Positions 30,518 through 41,069 of a stretch of 64,000 bases of DNA are shown here, piece after piece. The position numbers and the translations under genes are program-made. Where the stretch lies: NCBI GenBank assembly GCA_027604705.1, contig JADHYV010000071.1, forward strand, positions 33,416-97,415, in the 5' to 3' direction. Source of the stretch: Allomyces arbusculus (Eukaryota; Blastocladiomycota; Blastocladiomycetes; Blastocladiales; Blastocladiaceae). A model generated the notes under the pieces. That model was not told where the DNA came from. It saw nothing but the letters and a program-made list of their open reading frames with translations, and did no database searches. Position 1 is the stretch's first letter. Every line of letters begins with the position of its first letter.

Positions 30518-31480
30518 CCTGGTCAGGCTATGAGAAAAAAGAGCTCATGCCTCTCATGGCAGCAGGTCCTGGATGTGTTGGCATCAGTGCTGATGGTGAC
30601 CAAAATGGATGTGGCGTGCAAGGTTAGCAATAAGTAACAGGGATAGCGTGCAGCCCTGTTCTGTTCACCATTTCAGTTCAGTTTGTGTCTGACTCAAATC
30701 CAAACTGAACTGATTTGAGACCACTGTTGTGCACAGAAAAAATCAATTCAATTTGCACCATTCTCAAAACCAACGCTCTGCCAATTTTATTGGCACCCAG
30801 AGATGCACATCAACTTGGCAGACCTAGCACACCAATTTTGTGTGGAATGCTGGCCTTGTTCTTGGTGGAATGGTGGGAATGGTCACAATTTGTGTGAATA
30901 AATTTGGAGGTGGATCAGCTTCATGCCAAAACAGAAGGGTTTTTGGATTAGTTCAAGGCTGGTCCAATCAGTTCAATCTGCAAGATATCCATGGGACACC
31001 AAAGTGAACTGAAACAATAAACTGAAATTGGTTGTGCACATCCCCTAATATGCAAGATGCGTTTGTGGGCACTTGGAGAAGTCAATGAAATCTAAGGGTG
31101 TCCATTGTTTGGTCCACCCCAAGTCTTCTAAACAGCATCCAAGGTGTATAGGTGATCAATGGCAGTTGTGATATTCTTGGAAGTTAACAGGTGCACTGCC
31201 AGCAGATGGCAAAATTTCAAAAGAAAATTAGGACAACATGACAATGTTCTGCTGGAAGAAGGTGGCAGAGTCATTCAATACAAGATTACTTGTCAATGGA
31301 ACACACCATGATCCTGATTTGACTTGAGGAATGCATTCTTTCAAACTAAAAACCACACTTGCTGGTGATGCTGCCACTGTGCCCGGCTGTGGTGAGCGCT
31401 TTGGGAATTCATCAAGAAGTTGAAAAAAATCTGACCAACTCTGGCATTTCATTGACCTGAACCCCTTCACCTGTGACTAG

Positions 31481-31562
31481 CGACAACGACAGGATTTGAA
31501 CCTGTGCAGGCAACGCCTAATTGATTTCAAGTCAATCTCCTTAACCACTCGGACACGTTGTC
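31481..31562 (-). tRNA. tRNA-Ser (UGA)
   Basis: 82 nt type II cloverleaf on the minus strand, differing from the Ser(AGA) genes at only a few positions. Anticodon loop CTTGAAA gives TGA; the T loop is TTCAAAT. Acceptor GACAACG/CGTTGTC, discriminator G. Confidence 0.92.
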
Positions 31563-32558
31563 AGATTGCCATGATCAATCCAGTTGATGTTCAGATATTT
31601 CTGATGCATAGATAGGCTTGGACATGTGTTTGCAAACTGGGTCCCAACACCCTTAAAGTCAATTACCTTTGGCCTGCAAGTGCCCACAAACCATTAAATC
31701 CAGAAAGCCTTTGACATCCCATGACATCTTGCCCTCAAGCAACCCTAGCAATCCCCAGGTGAAGAATCAAAATGCCTCGTCCTTTCCACAAGCTGAGAAT
31801 GAGGCAAGCTGCACTTGACACTTTAGAGATGTGCAATACCACATACAATTACAATTTTCAATTTGATAGTCAGCAGGTTGTGGGACAACATGGCATCAAA
31901 ATCTGACCAATGAGCCATCACTTGCCTGCAAATGATGTTGGGTCATCTTCAGCAAAAGCAACTGCTCCAAGCTAGTAACTGACTGAAATAATGCAGAGAT
32001 GTTGGGCCAAGACCTTTTGCACTGGCCAGATCAAGAATTCAAGGCACAAGAGTGCAAAGGCGCTCTTGATCATGTTTTCCTGTTAGTGATCTGAGTGACC
32101 AGCAGCAGATCAACACACAACCAAATAAAAATTGTTTGAACAGCCTAACTGTCAAGCACTGGCAGCCAAGGGTTTGATGGTGAGGGAAGGTTGGTTGTGC
32201 TCAATCAAGTGTCACTGCTGTCTCAGGGTTGTCTTATTCATCGTTTCTGAAATCTTATTATTCTTCTCACTTTTCTGGGCTTTCTTCCATTGCACAATCA
32301 GTTGGTGATCCATGGGTGCATGTGAAGTCAGATGGTGAGTCTCAATAATAGGAGCCAGTGCAGACCTGCATGTAGGCAAGCATGAGCCTGGGTCAGCCTT
32401 GTGGAGGGCACATGAACCAGTGTGAGGTCAGGCTGCTCCAAGTCGATCTCTGCCCGGCCAGACCGCCGCACTCATGCAACCAACATGCCCTGATGTTGCT
32501 TGGTCAATTGCTGTGCCGGCTTTACACACAGGATTCACTTCAGAAGAGTCGAATGTCA

Positions 32559-32630
32559 GGGACGGTGGTGTAGTCGTATCATGCGTGTTTTGGGTACACG
32601 AGGTCCGGGGTTCAATCCCCCGTCGTCCCC
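32559..32630 (+). tRNA. tRNA-Pro (UGG)
   Basis: 72 nt. Acceptor GGGACGG/TCGTCCC (one G-U), anticodon stem CGTGT/ACACG with loop TTTGGGT (TGG), T arm CGGGGTTCAATCCCCCG. A diverged relative of the gene at 10094. Confidence 0.88.
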
Positions 32631-32800
32631 CTCATTATGGCAAGTTTTCGTTACAGGTGCTGGTCTTTGGGCTGATGGGCTTGATCCTTGACTTCATGTT
32701 TTTTCGACCTGCCAGCACCACGGTGTTGGCGCATATCCTTTGCAAAATCGATGTCAGACCTGCATAACTTCTGGAATCGACTTGAGATCCCCTCTGCTCT

Positions 32801-32813
32801 CCCCCCCCCCCCC
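32801..32813. repeat. C13 homopolymer
   Basis: Run of 13 C in the AT-richer island. Confidence 0.85.
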
Positions 32814-33298
32814 TACCTCCCCCCTTGAAACTTTTCGACCTCCTCATCTGGAACACCAGTCTTGCTGTCACATCTCGCCTGCTGTGATCCTGGGCCTCTT
32901 TGATTGTGAAGACCATTCACCTGGGATGCAATGCTAGAGCTCACTGATGTGCTCACCTGCTGCTGGTATAGCACACAGGCTACATGCTTTTGTTAATATA
33001 GATGGGTAGTCGATGGGCGCGGAATTGGCTTTCAACTTCAAGATTGTGGCGAGTTTTGTTGGCCTGGCCTGAGCACTGGCCTGACTCGAAAAACCAGCAA
33101 GGCCGTCCACCATCATCTAAACGTGGTATGTATTTGCGACCCAAGAAGAAAAAAAAAATGAAAATGATGATGAGAAGAACAAAAAAATCACGTCCGGACC
33201 TTGATTAAGACGCAAATGATGGGACGCAATGAGCAAGACGAACAGACTAGCACTGCGGCACAATGATATACGGCCCATCACGAATGAGCCACGGCCAT

Positions 33299-34576
33299 TC
33301 ATGGCGCCGTTGGTCGCAGCGTCGGCGATGCCGCACGCGGTGGAGAAGCCCCGCCTGGCGCAGGCGGCGGTGCCGCAGTGGGCACGGTGCGCGGCGATGC
33401 GGACGGTGGGGATATTGCTGGTGCAGGTGCGATTGGGTTGGATGGTGGTGCTGCTACTTCTGCTGCGGCTGCTGTTGCCGGCGGATCCGACGCGCTCCTT
33501 GTCGTCGCGGTAGTCGGCGCAGGCAAAGCGTCAGCAGACGAGAGGAACGTGTCCGCGGCGGTCGTCGGCGTCACGGGCGGAACTGGTGGAACCGGATCCG
33601 TAACTGCGGCCGCACCCACCGACGCGGAAACAGCCGATCCGACCTCGCTTGTCCCATGCGGCGCACCTCCACCCCCTGCGTTCGTCCCAACTGACGACCC
33701 CGTCGGCGACCGCTGCGGCGGCTGCCCCGCGCGCGAATTACTGGTCCACGGCCACGCGTGCCGCGAACCACCACCACCATCCGACGCACCCGCTGTCCCC
33801 TCAGTCCCACCCGGTCCCGTGGGCGACGGCGGCAATGGCGGCGGCGGCGACGCTGGCGGCTGCGGGGACCACAGCGTGCTCATCCTCGCCCACGTCCACG
33901 ACACCGGGCGGATCACGAGCGCCGACGCGCGCGCGCGCAGTCCTGCCCCACCGGTCGCGTGTTCCTGCTCGGTCGTATCGTATCGCGGCAGCGTATCGAC
34001 AACGACCGACGTGGTCGTTTGCAGCATGCGTCGATCGGCCTTGAGCAAGTGCCGCTCGCGCCGTGCGAGCGGATGCTCCTTGAGTCGGCGCAGCCGGCGA
34101 CGGATCACGGAAATGACGAGGCCCACAGCGACGAGGATGGCGAGCAGGATCGCGGAGCCCTGCGCCCAGACGGCCTGGGACTCGGAGTCGCCGCTGGTCT
34201 TGGCGATACCCGTGGCCGTCGGGATCGGGTCCGAGGTCGTTGTGGGAAAGATGCCGCCAGTCACGTCCAGGACTATTTCGATGCTGTTCGGGAAGACGAT
34301 CTTGCCGAAGCGGTTGCCGGCGGTGATTTCCGTTCGCAGCGCGCCGCTGACGCCTGGAAGGGTCGTGACGAGCGGCATCGTTGACGGGGGCGGCATCGTC
34401 GCGAAGAGCCAGGTGGTGCTGCGCAACGTCGTGCTCGTTGTTGCTGTGGGTGTCGGTGCGGGTGCGGCCGTGGGGATGGGTGGAGAGCTGGTAGGTGCGG
34501 CGGCATTGTCAGGCACGCCCACGATGGGTGTCGCCAGGGGGATGGGCGGGGTCAGCGAGTCGGAGCTCGCGCTCAT
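33299..34576 (-). CDS. Predicted single-pass membrane protein, Ser/Thr/Pro-rich
   Basis: 425 codons. Residues ~1-60 are Pro/Thr-rich; ~61-130 form a small, less biased segment (NRFGKIVFPNSIEIVLDVTGG) that may be an extracellular domain. A clear helix follows at ~136-162 (GSAILLAILVAVGLVISVI), flanked by RRRLRRLK, so the N-terminus is probably outside. The cytosolic part carries DTLPRYDTTEQ, resembling the LPxY-type motifs that recruit WW-domain ubiquitin ligases or arrestins (inference), then a long Pro/Ala/Gly tail. No signal peptide is visible at the chosen Met, so an upstream exon may be missing. The opposite strand also has an open frame over this region, but only this strand gives a credible helix plus charge pattern. 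Confidence 0.65.
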   Translation of the reverse strand: MSASSDSLTPPIPLATPIVGVPDNAAAPTSSPPIPTAAPAPTPTATTSTTLRSTTWLFATMPPPSTMPLVTTLPGVSGALRTEITAGNRFGKIVFPNSIEIVLDVTGGIFPTTTSDPIPTATGIAKTSGDSESQAVWAQGSAILLAILVAVGLVISVIRRRLRRLKEHPLARRERHLLKADRRMLQTTTSVVVDTLPRYDTTEQEHATGGAGLRARASALVIRPVSWTWARMSTLWSPQPPASPPPPLPPSPTGPGGTEGTAGASDGGGGSRHAWPWTSNSRAGQPPQRSPTGSSVGTNAGGGGAPHGTSEVGSAVSASVGAAAVTDPVPPVPPVTPTTAADTFLSSADALPAPTTATTRSASDPPATAAAAEVAAPPSNPIAPAPAISPPSASPRTVPTAAPPPAPGGASPPRAASPTLRPTAP

Positions 34577-35338
34577 GTTGCTAGCGTCGAGGTCGCGATT
34601 GACGCTGTCGTGACGGTTCAGCGAGCGTGCAGTTGACGGAGATCGTGCGGGACTGGCTCGTCGTGGTTGGCGCTGGCGCCGGGATCAAGCTGCGAATCGC
34701 CTGGCGCCGCTGCCGTCGTCCTGGAGCTCGACGGGTCGTGCGTGCAGTCGGCCGTCGTCGCCGCGCGTGCAGTTAGTTGGTCGGTGGTCACCGCGTCCCG
34801 TCGCTCGCCGTCGAAAATCGCAGCAGTCCTCGTCGTCGCCGTGATGTCGCTGGCTCTGTCACCGCAGCACTCGTCGTCGCGTCGTCGTCGTCGCTGTCGT
34901 CGTCGTCGTCGTGCTTATCGCCCGTGCCCGAACAAGTTGCAGCAAGTCGCAGGAGCGATGTGTCTTTGGCCAGGCCCCGCGCTGGTTATAGCAGTTCGCT
35001 GCTGGAGGATGGTTTGCAAAAGCAGCGCCGGCTGTGCGTTTCGTCTTGCTGTGCATCACCTCGGCAATCGCCATTCGCCCGGCTGCGGCGCTGGCGTGCC
35101 TGGCGACTGGCGACGCGGGCGCCACAGGACGACGCTGGCGCGACCAGTGCACCTCATCACTGCGCCGTGGAACCTGCTCTCCCCGCGCGAGCAGTGGTGG
35201 CGGCCATCCCGCGCGCGCACGTCGCACGCGTTCTGCACCGGAGCGGCGCTGCCCCCTTTCTTGTGCAAGTCAGTCATGACATCCGCGTCCTCAGGTCTGT
35301 ATTACTATACATCTCCTCCCCTTCCACGCCGTCGTCGT
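34577..35338. other. Intergenic region
   Basis: 5' flank of the membrane protein, including a (CGT)n-like patch at about 34870-34910. An upstream exon encoding a signal peptide could lie here but was not found. Confidence 0.35.
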
Positions 35339-37567
35339 CTACGGGCACGGCGAGACCACCGAGAAATACGCATCAATCACGTCCTCCTCGTCGGCCACAC
35401 TCACCGTCGGCTCCTGTGCGGCGGGTGGCACCGGCGCCGGCCGCTTCGCCGCGCGCCGCGCGCGCACGCCTTCGACTCCGGGGACGGGCCCGACCAGTGG
35501 CAGTCCCGGGGTCACGGGCGTGACGGGCACCGTCGGGTCCTCGCGGTCCGCAACAGCCAGCGCCATTTCCGCGGCCTTCGGGCCCAAATGGCGCGCCTGG
35601 ATCTGCGCCAACGCCGCGTGTAAGAGCTTCAGTTCGGTCGCCGTGTCGGATACCGGGCGGTCCATGGTGGACGAGGCGGTGGTGGATGTGGTCGCGGTGC
35701 TCGCGGCCGACGGCCGGCGCACGCGCGGCACGTACGGTTCGCGCCAGACTGACGACGACGCCTCCGACCGGGTCGGGGAGACGGGCACGGACGACGTCGT
35801 AACGAGGTGACTGAACGCGGACGGCTGCGTGGGCGGCTCGTCGAGCGTCGCGATACTGCCCGACCGGCCACGCGCGAGGATCGTCTCGCTCTCTTCCACC
35901 GCGGCCCCCGTACGGGGGAGCGATGCCCACACTGCGGTGACCGCGGCCACCGCATCCGCCGCGTGGTCGCGCAGACTCGATCGGCGGCGCGGCGGGACGT
36001 CTGACAGGGACGCGGTGCGTGCGTGCCGCGGTAAGGTCGGTGTCCGTGCGATCCGCGGTGACCCAGGGACGATCGGAGACGGCGCGGGCGCGCCGCGCGT
36101 CTGCAGGGATTCGAGGAACCGGTGCGCGTCGCGCGCTTCGGCGAACCGCAGGACCAGAGGGAAGGATTGTGCTGAGGCCGAGGCCGTCCAGCTGGGCGCG
36201 CCCGCGGGAATCGGCGCGGTGGGACCGGCACCGCTACCCTCGTCCGAGGACGCGACCGAGTCGACGGATCCGGCGCGCGCGCGGCCCGTCGCGGTGGTGG
36301 CCGGTGCGCTCGCAGAGGACGTGGTGGATGAACTGGAACCGACAAGCCACCCAGCGACTTGCCGCACGGCGCGGGGCGACGGCATACTGCCGAGCAAAGC
36401 GCGCTGTGCGGCGGACCGACGGACAGGCCGGTCGACGAGGAACGCCGCGTCGGAGCTGAGGACCAGCGCGAGCGCCGGGGACGGGGTGACGTGCGGCTGG
36501 GCCGCTGCGGCGGCGGCGGCAGGGGGCGCAGGAAGTGCCGCCTGCGTCGAAGTCGAAGTCGAGGTGCCGGTTATGGCGCTCGCTGCCGACGCAGCCAGCA
36601 CGAGCGACGCGCGGCGGCTCGCTGACGCCACGCCCGACAAGACCGCGGTCAATGATCCACGCCGCGGCCGTCCCGCCACCGGCGGTGTCGCCGCCGGCGA
36701 AATCGACGAGGTGCTCGTCCGTGACCGCGGCACGACCGCGGGCGACGGGACGGGGGACGGCGTCCTCGCCGAATGGTCCTTGTCCATCTCATCGTCCTCC
36801 TCCTCATGTGGCCCCTCATGCCCTCCATCGCGGTCATCGTCAGCAAAGAACACGGCCGTGGCCAACGGCGACTGCGGCGGCGACCCGCCCTCATTCACTT
36901 CCGTGAATGCCGTCGTTGCCGGGACCGGAATGATCCGCGACGTCCAAGCTTCGGGCACGGCAATCCGCTTCTCCGCGACCGCGTCCAGGTTCGCAGTCGT
37001 GTTTTCTTTTGTCAGGTAAATCGTCCACTTCCCGTCAACGTACATGCCCGTCGCGTACCGCGGCCGCCACGAGACGGCGCGCGCCGCGTGCGCTGCGCGA
37101 GCCGACGAGGGCGTCGTGGCGAGGACCCGCGCGACATCCGCGACCATGTGCGCGCGCCGGTGGTGCGGGACGTAGACGAGGCACGGTGGGGCCGTGGTCG
37201 GTGGTGCGGGCGCAGTCGTGGTGTCGAGCGAAAGCGCGGCCGGGTCGAGAATCACCGAAGACCGCCGCGAGGGTAAAGGCGGTGGTGCAGTTGCAGAGTC
37301 ATGACTGCCGCCGCCGACTGGCGGCGTCGTGCATGGTGCAACCGTCGGCAGCTGCGGCGCAGGCGCGCCGGGACGTGGTGGGACAAGCTGCTGGTCGGCG
37401 TTGCTGGAGGTGGTGGAGGTGGTCGAGGCGGCGGATGCGGGCGTGATTTCGGACAGAGTGCGGGGAGCAGAGTCGGCAAGGGGAAAAGCGGTGCTGGCGG
37501 GACTCGGCATGGCGTTGTTGATAGCGTCGTCGTGCGCTGGCGGGAGTGGGGGCAGTGCCTTGGCCAT
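35339..37567 (-). CDS. Large disordered protein with PH-like segments
   Basis: About 742 aa from MAKALPPLPP; the frame is open further upstream to 37807. Two structured patches stand out from Ser/Pro/Ala-rich sequence. The first (~150-225) reads LVYVPHHRRAHMVADVARVL, GMYVDGKWTIYLTKE and TSRIIPVP. The second (~490-515) reads FPLVLRFAEARDAHRFLESLQ, which looks like the last strand and helix of a PH domain; ALALVLSSDAAFLVDRP (~390) could be a preceding strand. A long insert would split the domain. An acidic cluster (DDDRDGGHEGPHEEEDDEMDKDH) lies near 270, and RxxS-type basic sites are frequent. The end is DEEDVIDAYFSVVSPCP. I recognise no named family; a membrane or cortex scaffold is inference. 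Confidence 0.6.
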   Translation of the reverse strand: MAKALPPLPPAHDDAINNAMPSPASTAFPLADSAPRTLSEITPASAASTTSTTSSNADQQLVPPRPGAPAPQLPTVAPCTTPPVGGGSHDSATAPPPLPSRRSSVILDPAALSLDTTTAPAPPTTAPPCLVYVPHHRRAHMVADVARVLATTPSSARAAHAARAVSWRPRYATGMYVDGKWTIYLTKENTTANLDAVAEKRIAVPEAWTSRIIPVPATTAFTEVNEGGSPPQSPLATAVFFADDDRDGGHEGPHEEEDDEMDKDHSARTPSPVPSPAVVPRSRTSTSSISPAATPPVAGRPRRGSLTAVLSGVASASRRASLVLAASAASAITGTSTSTSTQAALPAPPAAAAAAAQPHVTPSPALALVLSSDAAFLVDRPVRRSAAQRALLGSMPSPRAVRQVAGWLVGSSSSTTSSASAPATTATGRARAGSVDSVASSDEGSGAGPTAPIPAGAPSWTASASAQSFPLVLRFAEARDAHRFLESLQTRGAPAPSPIVPGSPRIARTPTLPRHARTASLSDVPPRRRSSLRDHAADAVAAVTAVWASLPRTGAAVEESETILARGRSGSIATLDEPPTQPSAFSHLVTTSSVPVSPTRSEASSSVWREPYVPRVRRPSAASTATTSTTASSTMDRPVSDTATELKLLHAALAQIQARHLGPKAAEMALAVADREDPTVPVTPVTPGLPLVGPVPGVEGVRARRAAKRPAPVPPAAQEPTVSVADEEDVIDAYFSVVSPCP

Positions 37568-38485
37568 GATGGATGAAGTGGAAGACGCCGTGGTCGGCGT
37601 CGTCGTCAGCGGCAAGCTTGCGTGGCCGGGGTTGCTGGCGTGGCCTCGAACAGGCAGCGGGGACTGGACCGGGTGGACAAGCACGGCGCGGTCGAGAACA
37701 GGCACGTCGTGCAGTCGAGGGACCGGGAAACTGGCGGCGGCGCCGATGCGGGTTGATGTTCGGTACGGGGTCGCTGCTGCTGTTTGGTCGCGCAGCGAGT
37801 TGAGCACTCGTGGGCTCTTGGGTTGGCCACGGGGACAGACGCGTGCGCGCGTGCTCTAGCTCTTGTGGCAGCGTGTTGCTTGCGGGGGTGCGTCGCCGGT
37901 CAAGTTGAAGAGGTTGGAGAGAAGCGGTGGCCGTGGTCGTTGATGGCGGTGGTGGTGGTGGTCGGGGTCGGCCGGCCAGTCGACGTTGGCGCGACGGCTC
38001 GCGGTGGCGCGCTGCGGCGGGGCCGCGCGGAGCGCCACCGGCGCCGCGATCAAGCCTTCTTTGCACGCCGATCGCATGGCGATCCGACTGGCAAGAGGCG
38101 CCACGGCGCGTGCCATAGGCTCGCGTGAATGCCATGTGATCGTCCCGCACGCAAGCGCGAGGCGTCCAGCGAGCGCGACGACCGCAGGGACCTGGCGCTG
38201 TGCGACGTGCGCGCCGTGATGACGGTGGCGACGACGGGTTCGCCGCACGCTGATCTCGGGGGTGGAGACGACGCGGCCGCCGCCAGCGAGCACGAGCATG
38301 GCCCGGAGTGCGGCCTGGGTCCTCGGGCGCGAGCTGCACTGCAATCGGCACAACCATGAAGCGGACACGCCTCCCTCGTCGTCGTCGTTGAAAACAATCC
38401 CGTGGGTTCATTACCACCTCCATGACACTACACCATGTCGTGACGTCGAAGGGTTCGCGCCCTTGCCCCCTCTTCTCAACCCCCT
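37568..38485. other. Intergenic region
   Basis: Between the PH-like gene's start and the UPF3 stop. A 420-codon minus-strand frame crosses it but overlaps the neighbour in a different frame and has only composition-driven sequence. Nothing else recognised. Confidence 0.4.
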
Positions 38486-40321
38486 CTACTGCGGCTGTGC
38501 CGCACCGCCGCCTCCACGTCCGGCCCCACCGCGGCCTCCCCCACGTCCACGGCCGCGCCACCCACCCATACCGCGTCCACCACGCCCGCCGCGTGCTGGG
38601 GTGCTCTGCGTGTCGCGCGCCGGTGGTGCACCCCCTGACTGCGGTCGTGGCGACGGTGCCGGCGGTGCTGCTTGACCCGAGCCCGTTGCAGCAGGCGGAA
38701 CGAACGCGGGCGCCGCCACGTTGAGCGCCGTCGCCGGGCGCGCACTTGCCGCCGCGGGCTCGGCGCGCTTGGCAATCATGCCGACCGAGAGCGCCGGCTG
38801 CTGCTGCTGCTGCTGCTGCGGTTGCGATTGCTGCGGTTGCGATTGCTGTTGCTGCTGCTTGGGCTGCTTAGCCGGTTTCGGCGGCCGCGGCGCACTGCCC
38901 TTAGCCGCCGGCCCGGGCGCAATAATACCGGATGGTGCCGAAGCGGACGGCGCGCCGTCGTCGCCCGTGGGGAGCTTGCCGCTGCGCTTCCCACGTCGCG
39001 TCGACCGCTTCTTGTCGTCGGCGACCGTCGCGTTGTTGGCGTCAGTCGTGCTGGGTGCGGGAGAGGCAGCTGCGGGGACGCCAGTGGCAGCGGCGGCCAG
39101 AGCGGACGCCGGCGCTGGCTTGGGCTTCTTGGCCGGTTTCGGCGGACGGGGTGTCGGCGCCAATGCGGTTTCGGGCGCTGGAGCCGATCCGGTCGTGGTC
39201 GCGGGCGGCGCCGGTCCCACCGGCGATCCAGACGCGGCGGCGGCGGCCGCGAGCTTGGCGCGGCGCATCGCGCGCTTCGACATTTGCACCGGCGCGTCGC
39301 CTGACGACGGCGTCGGTCCCACGGCGGCAACCGCGCCGGGCGCCGGGGATCGCGGCCGCGGCACACCTGCACTCGCACCTGAACTCGCACCACCTTGCCT
39401 CTGCGCCTGCTGCTGCTGCTTGAGCGCCTTGACCGCCGCCTTCTTGGCCGCACGCTGCGCGCGGCGCTGCTCGCGCACGACCTCGCGCTGCTGTTCCTTG
39501 GCCAATCGTTTCTGCTCGCGGATCGCCTTCTTCTCGGCGGCGCGCGCGGCCTTGGTCGTCGTCGCCGCGGTGGCGGGCGTGGACGGCGTCGTCGACGCAG
39601 GTCGCGCCAAGATCGATTTTCCCGCGGGTGAGGACTTGCCAGCGGCGGCCGACTTGACTGCGCGCTGCTGCTGCAAGTACTCGATCAACGGCGTCGTGGA
39701 CGGTTTCGACGGCGCGGGCGTCGCGACGTCTTGTTTCTTCGCCTCCGGTTCGGCCACGTCGCCTTCCCCATCCGGGAGCAACCCCTTCGCTGCCAAAAAC
39801 TTGCGATATTCTGGATCCTTGTCTAACGTCCCCGCCAACGCATCAGGGGCCCCCACCGCCCTTCGCGGCGGCACCTGGCCCGAGTTTTTCCAGGCGACCC
39901 CGGACCGCCGCTGCCAGAGCGCGTACTCGACGGCGACCGGGTACGCGGTCCCCTGCGAGTCGACGAATCCGTGGCCCGCGTATTTCCGCGCCATGTCCTG
40001 CACGTCCGACGCGGACCGGAATTCGAGGTACGCGGCCCCCGGCGTCGGGCGTTTACCGGACCCGCCAAACCGTAACGTCGCGCGGGGCACGTGGCCCGCG
40101 GCGTAGCGCGCGGCGAGGAGGGTTGTGTCGAGGGACGCGCCGGTGAGCCGCGCGAGGTCCGCGAAGAAGAGGGTCGCGGGTAACGAGGGGGGTAAGTGCC
40201 GCACGACAACTTTGAGTCGGGACCGGGAGGAGGAGGAGGTGGTCGTCGCAGCGGGCGTGGTCGCGAGGGTCGCGGTGGTCGCGGTCGCGACGGGTGCCGC
40301 GGCGGGCGCACTGGTGGTCAT
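38486..40321 (-). CDS. UPF3: UPF3/Smg4 nonsense-mediated decay factor
   Basis: UPF3 binds UPF2 and links the exon-junction or terminating ribosome complex to mRNA decay. 611 aa, single exon. The UPF3 RNP-like domain covers ~34-185: RLKVVVRHLPPSLPATLFF (RNP2-like strand), AYLEFRSASDVQDMARKYAGHGFVDSQG, YPVAVEYALWQR, and the downstream family marker LDKDPEYRKFLAAKG. The remainder is a Lys/Arg/Gln-rich charged helix (AAEKKAIREQKRLAKEQQREVVREQRRAQRAAKKA in part), then low-complexity sequence ending in an RGG-type tail (GGRGMGGWRGRGRGGGRGG), which suggests RNA binding. The Met at 40321 was chosen because upstream codons are not conserved. It is longer than animal UPF3B (about 480 aa) because of the low-complexity part. 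Confidence 0.92.
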   Translation of the reverse strand: MTTSAPAAAPVATATTATLATTPAATTTSSSSRSRLKVVVRHLPPSLPATLFFADLARLTGASLDTTLLAARYAAGHVPRATLRFGGSGKRPTPGAAYLEFRSASDVQDMARKYAGHGFVDSQGTAYPVAVEYALWQRRSGVAWKNSGQVPPRRAVGAPDALAGTLDKDPEYRKFLAAKGLLPDGEGDVAEPEAKKQDVATPAPSKPSTTPLIEYLQQQRAVKSAAAGKSSPAGKSILARPASTTPSTPATAATTTKAARAAEKKAIREQKRLAKEQQREVVREQRRAQRAAKKAAVKALKQQQQAQRQGGASSGASAGVPRPRSPAPGAVAAVGPTPSSGDAPVQMSKRAMRRAKLAAAAAASGSPVGPAPPATTTGSAPAPETALAPTPRPPKPAKKPKPAPASALAAAATGVPAAASPAPSTTDANNATVADDKKRSTRRGKRSGKLPTGDDGAPSASAPSGIIAPGPAAKGSAPRPPKPAKQPKQQQQQSQPQQSQPQQQQQQQPALSVGMIAKRAEPAAASARPATALNVAAPAFVPPAATGSGQAAPPAPSPRPQSGGAPPARDTQSTPARGGRGGRGMGGWRGRGRGGGRGGAGRGGGGAAQPQ

Positions 40322-41069
40322 GTTTGGTCGTGGTTGCGCGCAGTTGGGCGTGCTGGGCGTGGACGGTGCAGATATAGATTGGATCAGCTCGACGTCGAGG
40401 GCGCGTCGATGCGGGTTGTGGTCGACTGTGTTGGAGGCCGTTCGCGTTCGATCAGTGGTCGTTGGACGGGGATGTAATGGCACAGAAGAGGGGAATAACG
40501 GGTGGATTTGGGCCTATTTCCCGGCGTGAAGGTCCTTGTTCGCGGTTTGGGGGTCAGTGAAGGCTTGCGCAGAGCACAATATACATGCAAGAAACGCTTC
40601 AACATCCAACCGGATGAATCCCGGGAACGTCCGACAACGTGTCCGAGTGGTTAAGGAGATTGACTAGAAATCAATTAGGCTCTGCCTGCACAGGTTCGAA
40701 TCCTGTCGTTGTCGCTTATTCACTTGTGTATTCAAGTTGATCTGGATGTGAGCTACATTGCCTTTTGCTTCACTCCGCTCCACCATGCCTTTGACGTGTT
40801 TCAACCATCTTCTGCCCGGACACAACGCCACTTGTTTGGGCTGCAGCCCTCTCATGTCGTCGGATTTGTCGATTATGTAAACGAACACGGGCACTGCCTC
40901 CATACTCACAATTGACGAGGAGCGACGCGGGTCAACGAGCTCCATGTTAGGATCGAATTTTCCACCTAAGAATGCTATACTGATTTACTCCTATAGCAGT
41001 CCCTCCCACCTTGCCCAGTCTCTCCACCGAACACGTTGCATCCCTCATCTCGTCCACCGCCCACTTTGA
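40322..41069. other. Intergenic region with a tRNA gene
   Basis: Contains tRNA-Ser(AGA) at 40633; the rest is AT-richer and shows no protein gene. Confidence 0.5.
40633..40714 (+). tRNA. tRNA-Ser (AGA)
   Basis: Same 82-nt sequence as at 10566 (acceptor GACAACG, loop CTAGAAA, T arm ACAGGTTCGAATCCTGT). Confidence 0.95.

Larger units (their letters stand above)
30029..33298. other. AT-richer island with tRNA genes, no protein genes seen
   Basis: About 3.3 kb of distinctly lower GC. It holds two confident tRNA genes (31481, 32559), one tRNA-like element (30162) and two 13-nt homopolymer runs. Open frames are short and without domain support. It resembles the islands at 9.2-11.3 and 44.6-45.7 kb. 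Confidence 0.65.

Noticed and set aside
33378-34613. 411-codon plus-strand open frame opposite the single-pass membrane protein
   Set aside because: Hydrophobic and basic segments fall in membrane-protein order only on the minus strand; the plus frame has no coherent helix or motif.
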